A DNA stretch of 60,166 bases from Myxococcota bacterium. GTDB taxonomy: Bacteria > Myxococcota_A > Bradymonadia > UBA7976 > UBA1532. The notes below the pieces were generated by a model, which saw only the letters and a program-made list of their open reading frames with translations, was not told where the DNA came from and did no database searches. Positions 53,592-60,166 of this stretch are shown here, piece after piece. The translations under genes and the position numbers were made by a program. The stretch lies in contig JAKLJY010000046.1 of the NCBI GenBank assembly GCA_023150895.1, positions 1 to 60,166 of the forward strand, read 5' to 3'. The stretch's first letter is position 1; every line of letters starts with the position of its first letter.

Positions 53592-53901
53592 GCCGGACCT
53601 CCCCCCAGCGATCGAGCAGATACCGCCACATCGGACGGTCGCGCCCCAGGTAGCGCTCCAGCCGCGGCCACAGCTCGACGATCTCCGCCAAGCGCACGAA
53701 CTCGAAGACGTCGTCCGGCTTGGCTTGACGCATCAGCTTGCCCACATACGCCGCCCGGATGTCCGGATCGGGATCGGCGAGGACGGCCCGAAAAGCGTCG
53801 AGGGTCATTTCCGAATCCCAGAGGAAGTACGGCCGCCCGCGCGCGTCGCACAGCCGCTCGGGCGGCGTCGGAAACAGCAGTGGGCGGGGCGTGGGGTTCA
53901 T
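53569..53901 (-). CDS. Putative antitoxin/partner of the AbiEii-type protein
   Basis: 110 aa, starting MNPTPRPLLFPTPPERLCD then GRPYFLWDSEMTLDAFRAVLADPD, and ending DRWGEVRRADIAAQ. It is a small soluble helical protein. Genes of this kind (RPL-FPTPPERL...PYFLWD) occur immediately in front of AbiEii-like genes, and I infer a neutralising role from the 23-base overlap. It is not the AbiEi winged-helix type, so the antitoxin mechanism would differ. Confidence 0.65.
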   Translation of the reverse strand: MNPTPRPLLFPTPPERLCDARGRPYFLWDSEMTLDAFRAVLADPDPDIRAAYVGKLMRQAKPDDVFEFVRLAEIVELWPRLERYLGRDRPMWRYLLDRWGEVRRADIAAQ

Positions 53902-54185
53902 CGGCGGCGGCCATCGTGGGGACGCGCGGCCGTTCGGGCAGCGGCTCCGCGCAAGGACAACCAGAATACCGATTTCCTGGCCGGTTTCCGTACCACAACG
54001 TCACCGGCATCGGAATGTCCAGGCACGACGCCGGTCCCGACGCCCTCACTTCGGCCCAAGGGGCTGGGTCGTGCGATGGGCATTTGCCGTCGAATCGTAC
54101 CACGCTCCCCCGCCCCGACTACGCGCACCTGCCCACCGCCTGGTCGGTCCGCCGAGCACTGCGGGAAACACTCGTGAGAGCCGAC
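53902..54185. other. Non-coding stretch upstream of the toxin pair
   Basis: No frame here looks like a gene. The toxin-pair promoter should be in this segment, but I see no clear -35/-10. Confidence 0.5.
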
Positions 54186-54282
54186 ATCACGATGGCGGTT
54201 TCGGTGATCACGATGCCGCGATTTCGGCGATCACGATGGCGATTCTCGCGATCAGGATGCGGCGATTTTCGCGATCACGATG
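54186..54282. repeat. Iteron-like array: five ATCACGATG motifs at 21/23-bp spacing
   Basis: The 9-mer ATCACGATG occurs at 54186, 54207, 54230 and 54274, and as ATCAGGATG at 54251. The spacings are 21, 23, 21 and 23 bases, about two helical turns each, so all copies face the same side of DNA. The intervals hold GCGATTTTCGCG-like near-palindromes. The layout suits binding of a repeated protein, as in iterons or a multi-site operator. Confidence 0.75.
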
Positions 54283-54291
54283 ACGCGACGC

Positions 54292-54525
54292 GCGCACCCG
54301 AGGCTCGACGGCGCGCGCCAGGTCGAGAAACTGGCGGGCCCCGGTCGACGGGCCGGACGCGTACTGCGCCGCGCTTCTGAAGGCCATCGACGGCGCCGAG
54401 GGGTCGTTTGAAGTGCCGCGGCGCCGCAAGACCTTCGAGCACGTCCGTCAGTTGGTCTGGGACGACGATCTGAACGCTTCCGTGCTCGGGCGACGGTCGG
54501 CCGGCTGCCTTCACCTCACTCTGTG
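54292..54525 (+). other. Possible coding remnant of unknown identity
   Basis: One frame reads WRAPVDGPDAYCAALLKAIDG, then FEVPRRRKTFEHVRQLVWDDD, which looks protein-like, and ends inside the 187-bp repeat. No start signal and no family recognised. Confidence 0.25.
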
Positions 54526-54670
54526 AAGTCCCGAGCCTCGTACCCGGCCGCGATGACCCCGAACTGCGCCGCGGCCACGCCCATGAGCCCCGCGAACACA
54601 TCGCCATCGGCTGCCGAGCCGAACCCTTACCCCACCAACGCCGCCCCCGTCAGAACCTCGACCTCGCCCG
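54484..54670. repeat. 187-bp direct repeat, copy A
   Basis: It matches 57398-57584 base for base without gaps: 179 of 187 identical by my count. It includes the last 13 codons of a DUF234-type ATPase (minus strand, GEVEVLTGAALVG, stop at 54627) and about 143 bases downstream of it. No other part of that ATPase remains here. Confidence 0.92.
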
Positions 54671-54912
54671 GGCGCGGTGCCGGACACTTCGGCCAGGCGG
54701 CGTCCACGCGATCGGCCTCATCGTGTGGGCGCCACCGGGCCCTGGCGTCCGCGCTGCGCAGTCGAACGGTGACCGCCCACCCTCGCGCCCGGTCGCCCGC
54801 CGTCATGCGCCCGGCGGTGGCGTCCACGGCCAGGCCCGCTCCGCGTCCAGCGCTCGGCGGATTGGGTAAGGACGTCGACAGGTGTCCCTCTCCGCAGGGG
54901 CACTTCTTGCAT

Positions 54913-54940
54913 AATGCATCCTTCTCTGGAAGGATGCATT
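54913..54940. promoter_or_regulatory. Perfect hairpin/operator immediately before the AAA_14 ATPase start
   Basis: AATGCATCCTTC and its exact complement flank a 4-base loop (TCTG), ending one base before the GTG start at 54942. GGAAGG of the right arm could be the ribosome binding site, so the hairpin would hide it. An autoregulatory operator or a translational switch are both possible. Confidence 0.75.
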
Positions 54941-54941
54941 T

Positions 54942-56228
54942 GTGCTGACCCTCGTCCCCACCCTCGTCGAAGAGAACCGCCTGCGCCTCCGCCGCGTCCT
55001 GGTGGAACGGGCCGTCCGCCTGGATGCGCCGCCCGGCCGCATCGCCGCGGGCATCGGCATGCGCCGCACGGGCAAGACCTGCCTCATGATCCGCGAGATG
55101 CAGCGGCTGGTGGCCGCGGGGGTCGACGAGACGGCGATCTTGTTCGTCAGCTTCGAGGACGACCGGTTGACCCCCCTCGACGCGGGCGGGCTTGCGGCCC
55201 TCGTGGACGCCTTCTACGCCACGTATCCACAGAACCACGGGCGGTCATGTCACCTGTTTCTCGACGAGATTCAGTGCGTGACGGACTGGTCGCGGGTGCT
55301 GCGGCGCCTCCTGGACACCCGGGACGTGCGCCTCACGGTCAGCGGTTCGTCGGCCCGCATGCTCAGCCGCGAGATCGCCACGGAGCTGCGCGGCCGTTCC
55401 TTGTCGGTGGACGTCTGGCCCTACGCCTTCGAGGAGTGGATGCGGGCCGGCGGTCACGATCTTCCGGTCGCGCCCCACGGACAGGCCACCCGCGACGGCC
55501 TGATGGGCCACCTGCGCCGCTACCTGAACGAAGGCGGCCTGCCCGACACGGTCGACGCCGATTTGGCCACCCGCCAACGCATCCTGCGCGACCACCTGGA
55601 CGTGGTCCTCTTCCGCGACGTCGTCGAGCGCAACGGCATCACGAATCTGCCGCTCGTGCGCTACCTGATGCGGACGCTCCTCGCGAGCGCCGGTCGGAGC
55701 GTCTCGCTGCACAAGCTCTACAACGACTTGCAGAGCCAGGGCCGCAAGGTCGGCAAGGACACGCTGCATGCCTACCTGAGCCACTTCGAGGACGCCTACC
55801 TGGTCTTCCCCGTGGGCCTGCACGACACCGCGCCGCGGCGGGCCGAGAACGCGCCGCGCAAAATGTACGCGGTCGACACCGGACTGCTGACGGCCGCTCG
55901 CCTCGGCACCGACGACCTCGGACAGCGATTCGAGAACCTCGTCTTCCTGGACCTGCGCCGGCAAGGCGCCGAGGTCTCGTACTATCAGACCCGCGAGCGC
56001 CGGGAGGTCGACTTCCTGGCGACACATCTCGACGGGCGCCGCGAGCTGGTGCAAGCGTGTTGGGACGCCAGCGACCCCGAGACCCGGGCGCGGGAACAGA
56101 CCGCCCTGGACGAGGCCTGCGCGGAGACGGGGCTCGGGGGGCGAATCGTCACGCCGGCGGGGTGGTTGGATGAGGTGTCGCGGCGGGTCTTCCCGGAGGC
56201 GGGCGCGGCTGCAATGCGTCTCCAATGA
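54942..56228 (+). CDS. AAA_14-DUF4143 family ATPase
   Basis: 428 aa, GTG start next to the hairpin. Walker A in the family form GMRRTGKT (39-46), Walker B HLFLDEIQ (D108, E109), sensor VSGSSARMLS, arginine-rich ATELRGRSLSVDVWPYAFEEW. The C-terminal DUF4143 domain has a nuclease-like core: KMYAVDTGLLTA, GQRFENLVFLDLRRQG, YYQTRERREVDFLA then RRELVQACWD (EVD...Q-x-C in place of ExK). ATPases of this family are abundant in accessory DNA; their role is unproven, and defence or mobile-element upkeep has been suspected. A second ATPase of a different (DUF234) type lies 1.3 kb away. Confidence 0.88.
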   Translation: MLTLVPTLVEENRLRLRRVLVERAVRLDAPPGRIAAGIGMRRTGKTCLMIREMQRLVAAGVDETAILFVSFEDDRLTPLDAGGLAALVDAFYATYPQNHGRSCHLFLDEIQCVTDWSRVLRRLLDTRDVRLTVSGSSARMLSREIATELRGRSLSVDVWPYAFEEWMRAGGHDLPVAPHGQATRDGLMGHLRRYLNEGGLPDTVDADLATRQRILRDHLDVVLFRDVVERNGITNLPLVRYLMRTLLASAGRSVSLHKLYNDLQSQGRKVGKDTLHAYLSHFEDAYLVFPVGLHDTAPRRAENAPRKMYAVDTGLLTAARLGTDDLGQRFENLVFLDLRRQGAEVSYYQTRERREVDFLATHLDGRRELVQACWDASDPETRAREQTALDEACAETGLGGRIVTPAGWLDEVSRRVFPEAGAAAMRLQ

Positions 56229-56261
56229 GTGCCACCCGCACGTGGACGGCGTCTACGTGGA

Positions 56262-56384
56262 CAAGGCCCGGGCTCGGCTCCGGGGTAGCGGGAGGTCTGT
56301 GCCAGGGTCCGGCGCCCGGCCCGGCAGGCCGTCGCCGTAGATCGGCGCGTTGTCGTATCAGGCTTCTTACGTCACCTTCACCCC
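56262..56384. repeat. Degenerate repeats X (inverted copy) and Y (second copy)
   Basis: 56262-56328 is the inverted copy of repeat X at 51861-51925. 56349-56384 (TCGTATCAGGCTTCTTACGT) matches 52398-52433 (TCGTACCAGGCTTCTTTTGT) in direct orientation at about 85%. The 243 bases between the ATPase and the Uma2 gene hold nothing else I can identify. Confidence 0.65.
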
Positions 56385-56471
56385 GGGAAGAACAGACGGA
56401 CGATCAGGCGGAGTGACGGCGTGCGCATGGGGTCCTTCTGTACGCCCTCTGCGGGTCGCCGCATAGGGTCG

Positions 56472-57344
56472 TCATTCGCCCCGCAGGCGAGCCAACTCGG
56501 CGCGAAGTCGGGCGTTCTCGGCCGCGATCACATCGCGCTCGGTTTCGATGGTCTTGCGCTCGGCTTCGGCGGTCTGGCGCTCGGCCTCGGCGGTCTGGCG
56601 CTCGGTCTCGGCGGCGTCGCGCTCGGCCTCGGCGGCGTCGCGCTCGGCCTCGGCTCTCTCGGCGCGCTCCAGGGCGTCGTTCAAGGAAAGCGAAAGCTCG
56701 GCGTTGAGTTCGCGCGTCAGGGGCACCATGCCGAGCCCGTGGTACCAGCGGGGCTGGCCGTCCCGCAGGCCGAGTTCCATGCCCAGGGAACCCACCGTCC
56801 AACGGCCGTTTTGGGGCACGATGCGCGTGTACTGGCGGTCGGTCGGATTCTCCAGGCGCCAGCCGTGCAGCACGACCCGCCGTGCGTCGAACATGAAGTA
56901 CTCGGGGATGCGCAGCCGAGCGTAGCGCGCGACGTTCTCCTCGGCGTCCTTGCGCCGGCGGCCCCCGTAGTGGACCTCGAGGACGAAGTTCAGCCCCCGG
57001 CCCTCGGCGGAGACGTTCCAGACGGTTCGGCGGTGTTGCGCGACGTCGAGCACCACGAACAGATCCGGGGCGAACCGGCGCTCCTCCGGGTAGTAGACCG
57101 TCAGGCCGCGGCCGATGTACGCCCCCCGGCCCTCTTTGCGGAAGTGCCCGTCGAGGGAGTCCTCGCTCACGCGCACGGCTTCGATGTGCCAGTCGCCTTC
57201 GGGCGGGGCCATCTCGTGATCGGGCATCGGCCCGAGGCGTTCGAGCACGGCGGCGCGCTCGGCGGGTGTCATCCCATCCCAGACCGCCTGGGACGGAGCG
57301 CGGGGCGGTTCCTCGGCGTCGAGCGAGGTCGGTTCGGTGGACAT
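56472..57344 (-). CDS. Uma2-family (DUF820) nuclease-like protein with coiled-coil tail
   Basis: 290 aa from the ATG at 57344 (MSTEPTSLDAEE). The central ~170 residues follow the Uma2/DUF820 fold: YPEERRFAPDLFVVLD (PD of PD-(D/E)xK), LNFVLEVHYGGRRRKDAEENVARYARLRIPEYFMFD. The usual E-x-K is E-V-H. The C-terminal ~65 residues are a regular heptad-like coiled coil (AERDAAEAERDAAETERQTAEAER). Uma2 proteins are frequent, function mostly unknown. Alone on the minus strand between two ATPase genes. The longer upstream frame runs into the 187-bp repeat and was not used. Confidence 0.85.
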   Translation of the reverse strand: MSTEPTSLDAEEPPRAPSQAVWDGMTPAERAAVLERLGPMPDHEMAPPEGDWHIEAVRVSEDSLDGHFRKEGRGAYIGRGLTVYYPEERRFAPDLFVVLDVAQHRRTVWNVSAEGRGLNFVLEVHYGGRRRKDAEENVARYARLRIPEYFMFDARRVVLHGWRLENPTDRQYTRIVPQNGRWTVGSLGMELGLRDGQPRWYHGLGMVPLTRELNAELSLSLNDALERAERAEAERDAAEAERDAAETERQTAEAERQTAEAERKTIETERDVIAAENARLRAELARLRGE

Positions 57345-57397
57345 GGGAGCATCTTCGCGGGGCGGTGAGCCGGCGTCAACGCGGGTTGGCCTTGCCC

Positions 57398-57584
57398 GCT
57401 CGGGCGGTGGTCGGCCGGCCGCCTTCACCTCACTCCGTGAAGTCCCGAGCCTCGTACCCGGCCGCGATGACCCCGAACTGCGCCGCGGCCACGCCCATGA
57501 GCCCCGCGAACACATCGCCATCGGCTGCCGAGCCGAGCCCTTACCCCACCAGCTCCGCCCCCGTCAAAACCTCGACCTCGCCCG
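57398..57584. repeat. 187-bp direct repeat, copy B
   Basis: It covers the last 14 codons of the DUF234 ATPase (stop 57541-57543) and 143 bases downstream. On the minus strand both copies encode the same short frame MGVAAAQFGVIAAGYEARD followed by FTE and a stop. The substitution ACG/ACA there is synonymous. Confidence 0.92.
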
Positions 57585-58959
57585 CGTCGCGAGCCGCCTG
57601 CACCGCCTCGTCGACCTCGCCGCTCCCGGTGAACAGCATGAGCCGCGGCCGGCCGCGCGTTCCCAGGGCCGTCGTCAGCCGCGCGGCGTTCTCTTGCAGT
57701 TTGTTCAGCGCCGCGCCCGTGACACGGCCCCACTTGCACTCGCCCACCAGCAGTCGCTCCTCGGGATCGGTGGCCACCACGTCGACCTGTATCGAGTGAT
57801 CGTGGCTCCAATACTCGCCCAGGCGGAGCGGCACGAAGTCGGCGATGCGCCCGCGGGCGATGTGTTCACGACACAGCTCCTCGAAGACCCAGCCCATGTG
57901 GTCGTCCAGGTGGGGTGCCAGGGCGGCCGTGTAGAGCAGCGACGGCTCGATGCGCCCGATGGCGCCCGTCCGCAGGTGCTGGGCCAGGCGGCGATACCAG
58001 ATCTGCAGGTACGGATCGGTGATGCGATAGAGCGCCGACTTGCTGCGCTCCGGGTGGCTCTCGGTCACCGGCACGACTCGACGCAGAAGGGCCATGTCTT
58101 CCAGCCAGCGCAGGGGCCGCAGGATCGCACCGGAGGTCATGCCGACGCGTTTGGTGATGCCGCTCCAGGTGGTCTGCGCCGAGGCGATGGCCTCCAGGAT
58201 GGAGTAGTGCACCCGCCCCTCGACGACGTAGGGATCGAGCAGGCGCTCGGCGTCCTCCGTCAGCGCCGACGCAGGCGAGAGCAGCAGCGCCGCCCCATTC
58301 TCGGCCAGCGTCCGCCGGGCATCCAGGCGTGCGAGGTTCCCCGGCAGGTGGCCGACCAGCCCGTAGGCCAGCAGCTTGTCCCGCGGCGTGTAGTCGGGCA
58401 CGAACGCCCCCGCCTCGGGGAAACCGAACGGCCGAAAGACGATCTTCGAAGTCCGACGCCCGAAGAGCGGCTGATCCGCGTCGTCCAGGTGCTGCATGGC
58501 CGTCAGGTACGAGCCGCAGAGGATCAACTTCAGGCGCGAGTCCGCCGGGCGGCGGTCCCAGATGGCCTGCAGAATGGACGGCAACGCAGGCACGGCGTCG
58601 ATCAGGTACGTGAACTCGTCCAGGACCAGCAGCAAGGGCTGCGCTCGACCGACTTGCCTGCTATGGAGGTACGCGAAGAGGCGCTCCCAGTCGGGGAAGG
58701 GCGCGCCGAACCGCAGGACGGGATCGTCGAAGTGCTCGGCCACGACGGCCGTCAGGGCCGCAAGCTGGTCCCCCTCGGAGCGACGGGTCGACTGGTAGTA
58801 CAGCCCGCCGACATCCGCGGCGAACTTCGACAGGGTGTAACTCTTGCCGATGCGCCGACGCCCCAGGACGAAGACCAGCTCCGCCTGGGGGCTGGCGTGG
58901 AGGCGGGTCAACTCCGCCCATTCGCGCTCGCGGCCGAGTTTGGGATCGATGGTCTGCAT
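57541..58959 (-). CDS. ATPase with C-terminal DUF234 nuclease-like domain (archaeal-type ATP-binding family)
   Basis: 472 aa from the ATG at 58959 (MQTIDPKLGREREW). The frame extends to 59016, but those codons fall in the palindrome. Walker A LGRRRIGKS (32-40), a Walker B-like LLVLDEFTYL, and LILCGSYLTAMQHL. A winged-helix segment (SILEAIASAQTTWSGITKRV) follows, then DUF234: SHDHSIQVDVVATDPEERLLVGECKWG with the D...ECK nuclease signature, and the end EVEVLTGAELVG. This family is widespread in archaea and bacteria, often in accessory DNA. The last 14 codons recur at 54627-54668 as an orphan. Confidence 0.88.
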   Translation of the reverse strand: MQTIDPKLGREREWAELTRLHASPQAELVFVLGRRRIGKSYTLSKFAADVGGLYYQSTRRSEGDQLAALTAVVAEHFDDPVLRFGAPFPDWERLFAYLHSRQVGRAQPLLLVLDEFTYLIDAVPALPSILQAIWDRRPADSRLKLILCGSYLTAMQHLDDADQPLFGRRTSKIVFRPFGFPEAGAFVPDYTPRDKLLAYGLVGHLPGNLARLDARRTLAENGAALLLSPASALTEDAERLLDPYVVEGRVHYSILEAIASAQTTWSGITKRVGMTSGAILRPLRWLEDMALLRRVVPVTESHPERSKSALYRITDPYLQIWYRRLAQHLRTGAIGRIEPSLLYTAALAPHLDDHMGWVFEELCREHIARGRIADFVPLRLGEYWSHDHSIQVDVVATDPEERLLVGECKWGRVTGAALNKLQENAARLTTALGTRGRPRLMLFTGSGEVDEAVQAARDAGEVEVLTGAELVG

Positions 58960-58993
58960 GATCGCTATGTTTGCGCGAAAGTTGCGAGTGTGC

Positions 58994-59013
58994 AAGTTGC
59001 ATGCGTGCAACTT
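58994..59013. promoter_or_regulatory. Palindromic operator-like site upstream of the DUF234 ATPase
   Basis: AAGTTGCA and TGCAACTT flank TGCG, 35-54 bases before the ATG at 58959. Another AAGTTGC lies at 58979. Spacing and symmetry fit a dimeric repressor site. Confidence 0.6.
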
Positions 59014-59059
59014 CAATCCCGGTGCCCCGAGAGCGGCCCTTCGTCGCCGCAGTCCACCG

Positions 59060-60166
59060 TCACCGCACCGAGGTGACCCACTGCGTCGCGCGGTAGGGCC
59101 AGCCGTCGGCCGTGTTCCACTGCGACACGATCAGATGCAGGTTCGCGAGCGTCGAGTCCGGGTGGATGAAGCCGCCGTAGAGCTGCGGCAGCATGGCCCC
59201 CGTGACGGGTTTGTAGGTGCGGGCCTCGTAGAGGTTCGACGTCGGCGAGTCGAACACTTTGACCGTGATGTCGTAGTCCGCGGCGTTGAACCAGGACAGC
59301 ACCCACTTGTCCTCGACGCGACGCAGCGAGAGTTCGCCAAACCGGCCGTCGAGCACCGGCGTCGGCGGGTGGCCCCAGGCCCAGCGTCCGTCGCGGAAGC
59401 CCCAGGGCTCGTAGGCGTTGCGGTCGAGCAGGCGGTCCTCGGGCACGCGATGCAAGATGATCGGGTGACTGCGGTCGATGAAGCTCGTCGACAGCGTGTA
59501 CACGTAGCCATCGCAGCCGCGCTCCCAGGTCCAGAGCTGACGCAGGCTCCCATCTTCGTCGGCGGCCCAGCGGGCGTCGCTGAGGGCCCAGTGTTCGCCG
59601 TTGTCGTCCGAGTAGGCGATCTGTGTCCAGCGGACGTTGCCGAGCCCGGCGTTGACGATGAAGTGGAGATACATCCGGCCGCCGAGGGTGATGACATCCG
59701 AGGGCAGCCAGGTGGAGAACTGGGGGTCGGCGTGGTCGTAGTCGAGGATCTGTCGGGCGTACCGCCCGCCCGCCGCGCCGGTGAAGACGATGCCCTCGGG
59801 GCCGAGGCCGGTGGGCGAGCGGAGCAGGACCGGCGAGCGCCAGCCCGGCCCGCCGGCACGGTCCTCTTCGAAGGTGTCGCCGAAGACGTAGGCGATCTGT
59901 CCATCGGGCTGCCGGACGGGGATGCCGAGATCCGTCCCGCCGACGCCAAAGGCCCCGGAGCTCGTGCGCGTGCCGGTCAGATCGGCGATCCAACGCGTGA
60001 CCGCGGGGCGCTCGGCGGGGTCGGGGACTCGCCCGGGGCAGCGGTCGTCCACGGCCGGGCCGGCGTCGGGCGCAGGGGACTGCGCGGCGTCGACCCAGGG
60101 GGCGAGCGCGGCGTCGACCCCGGGGGCAAGCGCGGCGTCGGGCCCGGGTGCGCGCGTGGCGTCGGC
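59060..60166 (-). CDS. DUF4185 domain protein with DAA/PDA spacer (5' end outside window)
   Basis: The frame is open to the window edge, and the start and signal lie beyond. Visible first is a spacer with repeated PDAAL / VDAA units (60166 to about 60060), as in the other lipoproteins here. The DUF4185 domain follows: DLGIPVRQPDGQIAYVFGDTFEE, DVITLGGRMYLHFIV, IAYSDDNGEHW, and VLSWFNAADYDITVKV near the end, with QWNTADGWPY. The fold is a five-bladed propeller related to glycoside hydrolases of the sialidase/arabinase type. An extracellular role in glycan binding is plausible but unproven. The stop at 59060 faces the back of the ATPase promoter region. Confidence 0.85.
   Translation of the reverse strand, partial: ADATRAPGPDAALAPGVDAALAPWVDAAQSPAPDAGPAVDDRCPGRVPDPAERPAVTRWIADLTGTRTSSGAFGVGGTDLGIPVRQPDGQIAYVFGDTFEEDRAGGPGWRSPVLLRSPTGLGPEGIVFTGAAGGRYARQILDYDHADPQFSTWLPSDVITLGGRMYLHFIVNAGLGNVRWTQIAYSDDNGEHWALSDARWAADEDGSLRQLWTWERGCDGYVYTLSTSFIDRSHPIILHRVPEDRLLDRNAYEPWGFRDGRWAWGHPPTPVLDGRFGELSLRRVEDKWVLSWFNAADYDITVKVFDSPTSNLYEARTYKPVTGAMLPQLYGGFIHPDSTLANLHLIVSQWNTADGWPYRATQWVTSVR

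Noticed and set aside
54627-55238. 203-codon minus-strand frame ending GEVEVLTGAALVG
   Set aside because: Only the last 13 codons correspond to the ATPase tail in the repeat. The rest is shadow of the AAA_14 gene and its hairpin region.

Overview
The window is about 60 kb of very GC-rich bacterial DNA, densely packed and rich in ATGA/GTGA start-stop overlaps. Many predicted lipoproteins carry Asp-Ala-Ala / Pro-Asp-Ala spacers after the lipobox cysteine. Other traits are Cys/Asp-rich MopE-like repeats, CotH-kinase, C-type lectin, LDL-receptor class A, EGF and RCC1 modules, di-haem peroxidases and DUF3857/transglutaminase pairs. Together these point to a large-genome deltaproteobacterial lineage (Myxococcota or Bradymonadota type). 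No rRNA or other marker gene in the window settles this, and I found no tRNA, rRNA or CRISPR array.

Layout. 1-2.7 kb: the 3' part of a CotH-kinase/lectin surface protein. 2.7-6.0 kb: a leftward four-gene operon beginning with mltG, followed by a DUF1841 gene, a triple-repeat protein and a lipoprotein. 6.0-15.3 kb: a leftward type I restriction-modification island (hsdM, hsdS, a truncated ATPase, an OLD/Rlo-like ATPase, a TOPRIM protein, hsdR). It is bracketed by two identical 60-bp direct repeats and sits between mltG and a glycosyltransferase/TPR gene. 15.4-31.3 kb: the glycosyltransferase, an outer-membrane barrel with a lipoprotein partner, a beta-helix lipoprotein, a glycoside-hydrolase-like lipoprotein, an AraC regulator, and two large paralogous lipoproteins (1591 and 789 aa). 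31.5-43 kb: a small Ala/Pro-rich protein, an RlmA-like rRNA methyltransferase, a PKD/di-haem peroxidase plus LVIVD-propeller operon, a DUF3857 pair and an ABC-2 type exporter pair. 43.2-48.2 kb: a small membrane protein, an Lgt-like enzyme, a molybdopterin oxidoreductase and an unknown protein. 48.2-59 kb: an unstable accessory zone with a broken IS3-family element, an RCC1 lipoprotein, IS91-type and nucleotidyltransferase remnants, an AbiEii-type toxin pair, an iteron-like array, two different nuclease-linked ATPases with palindromes at their starts, a Uma2-type gene and a 187-bp direct duplication. 59.1 kb to the end: a DUF4185 lipoprotein running off the window.

The most interesting unit is the hsd island. 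Its HsdR carries an extra C-terminal LexA/UmuD-like S24 peptidase domain with an apparent Ser/Lys dyad. An ATPase-TOPRIM pair resembling the RM-linked RloA/RloB arrangement lies between hsdS and hsdR. The flanking 60-bp repeats place the same candidate promoter, with a 14-bp palindrome in its spacer, upstream of both mltG and hsdM. This looks like a cassette that inserted at, and duplicated, the mltG promoter. It encodes no recombinase.
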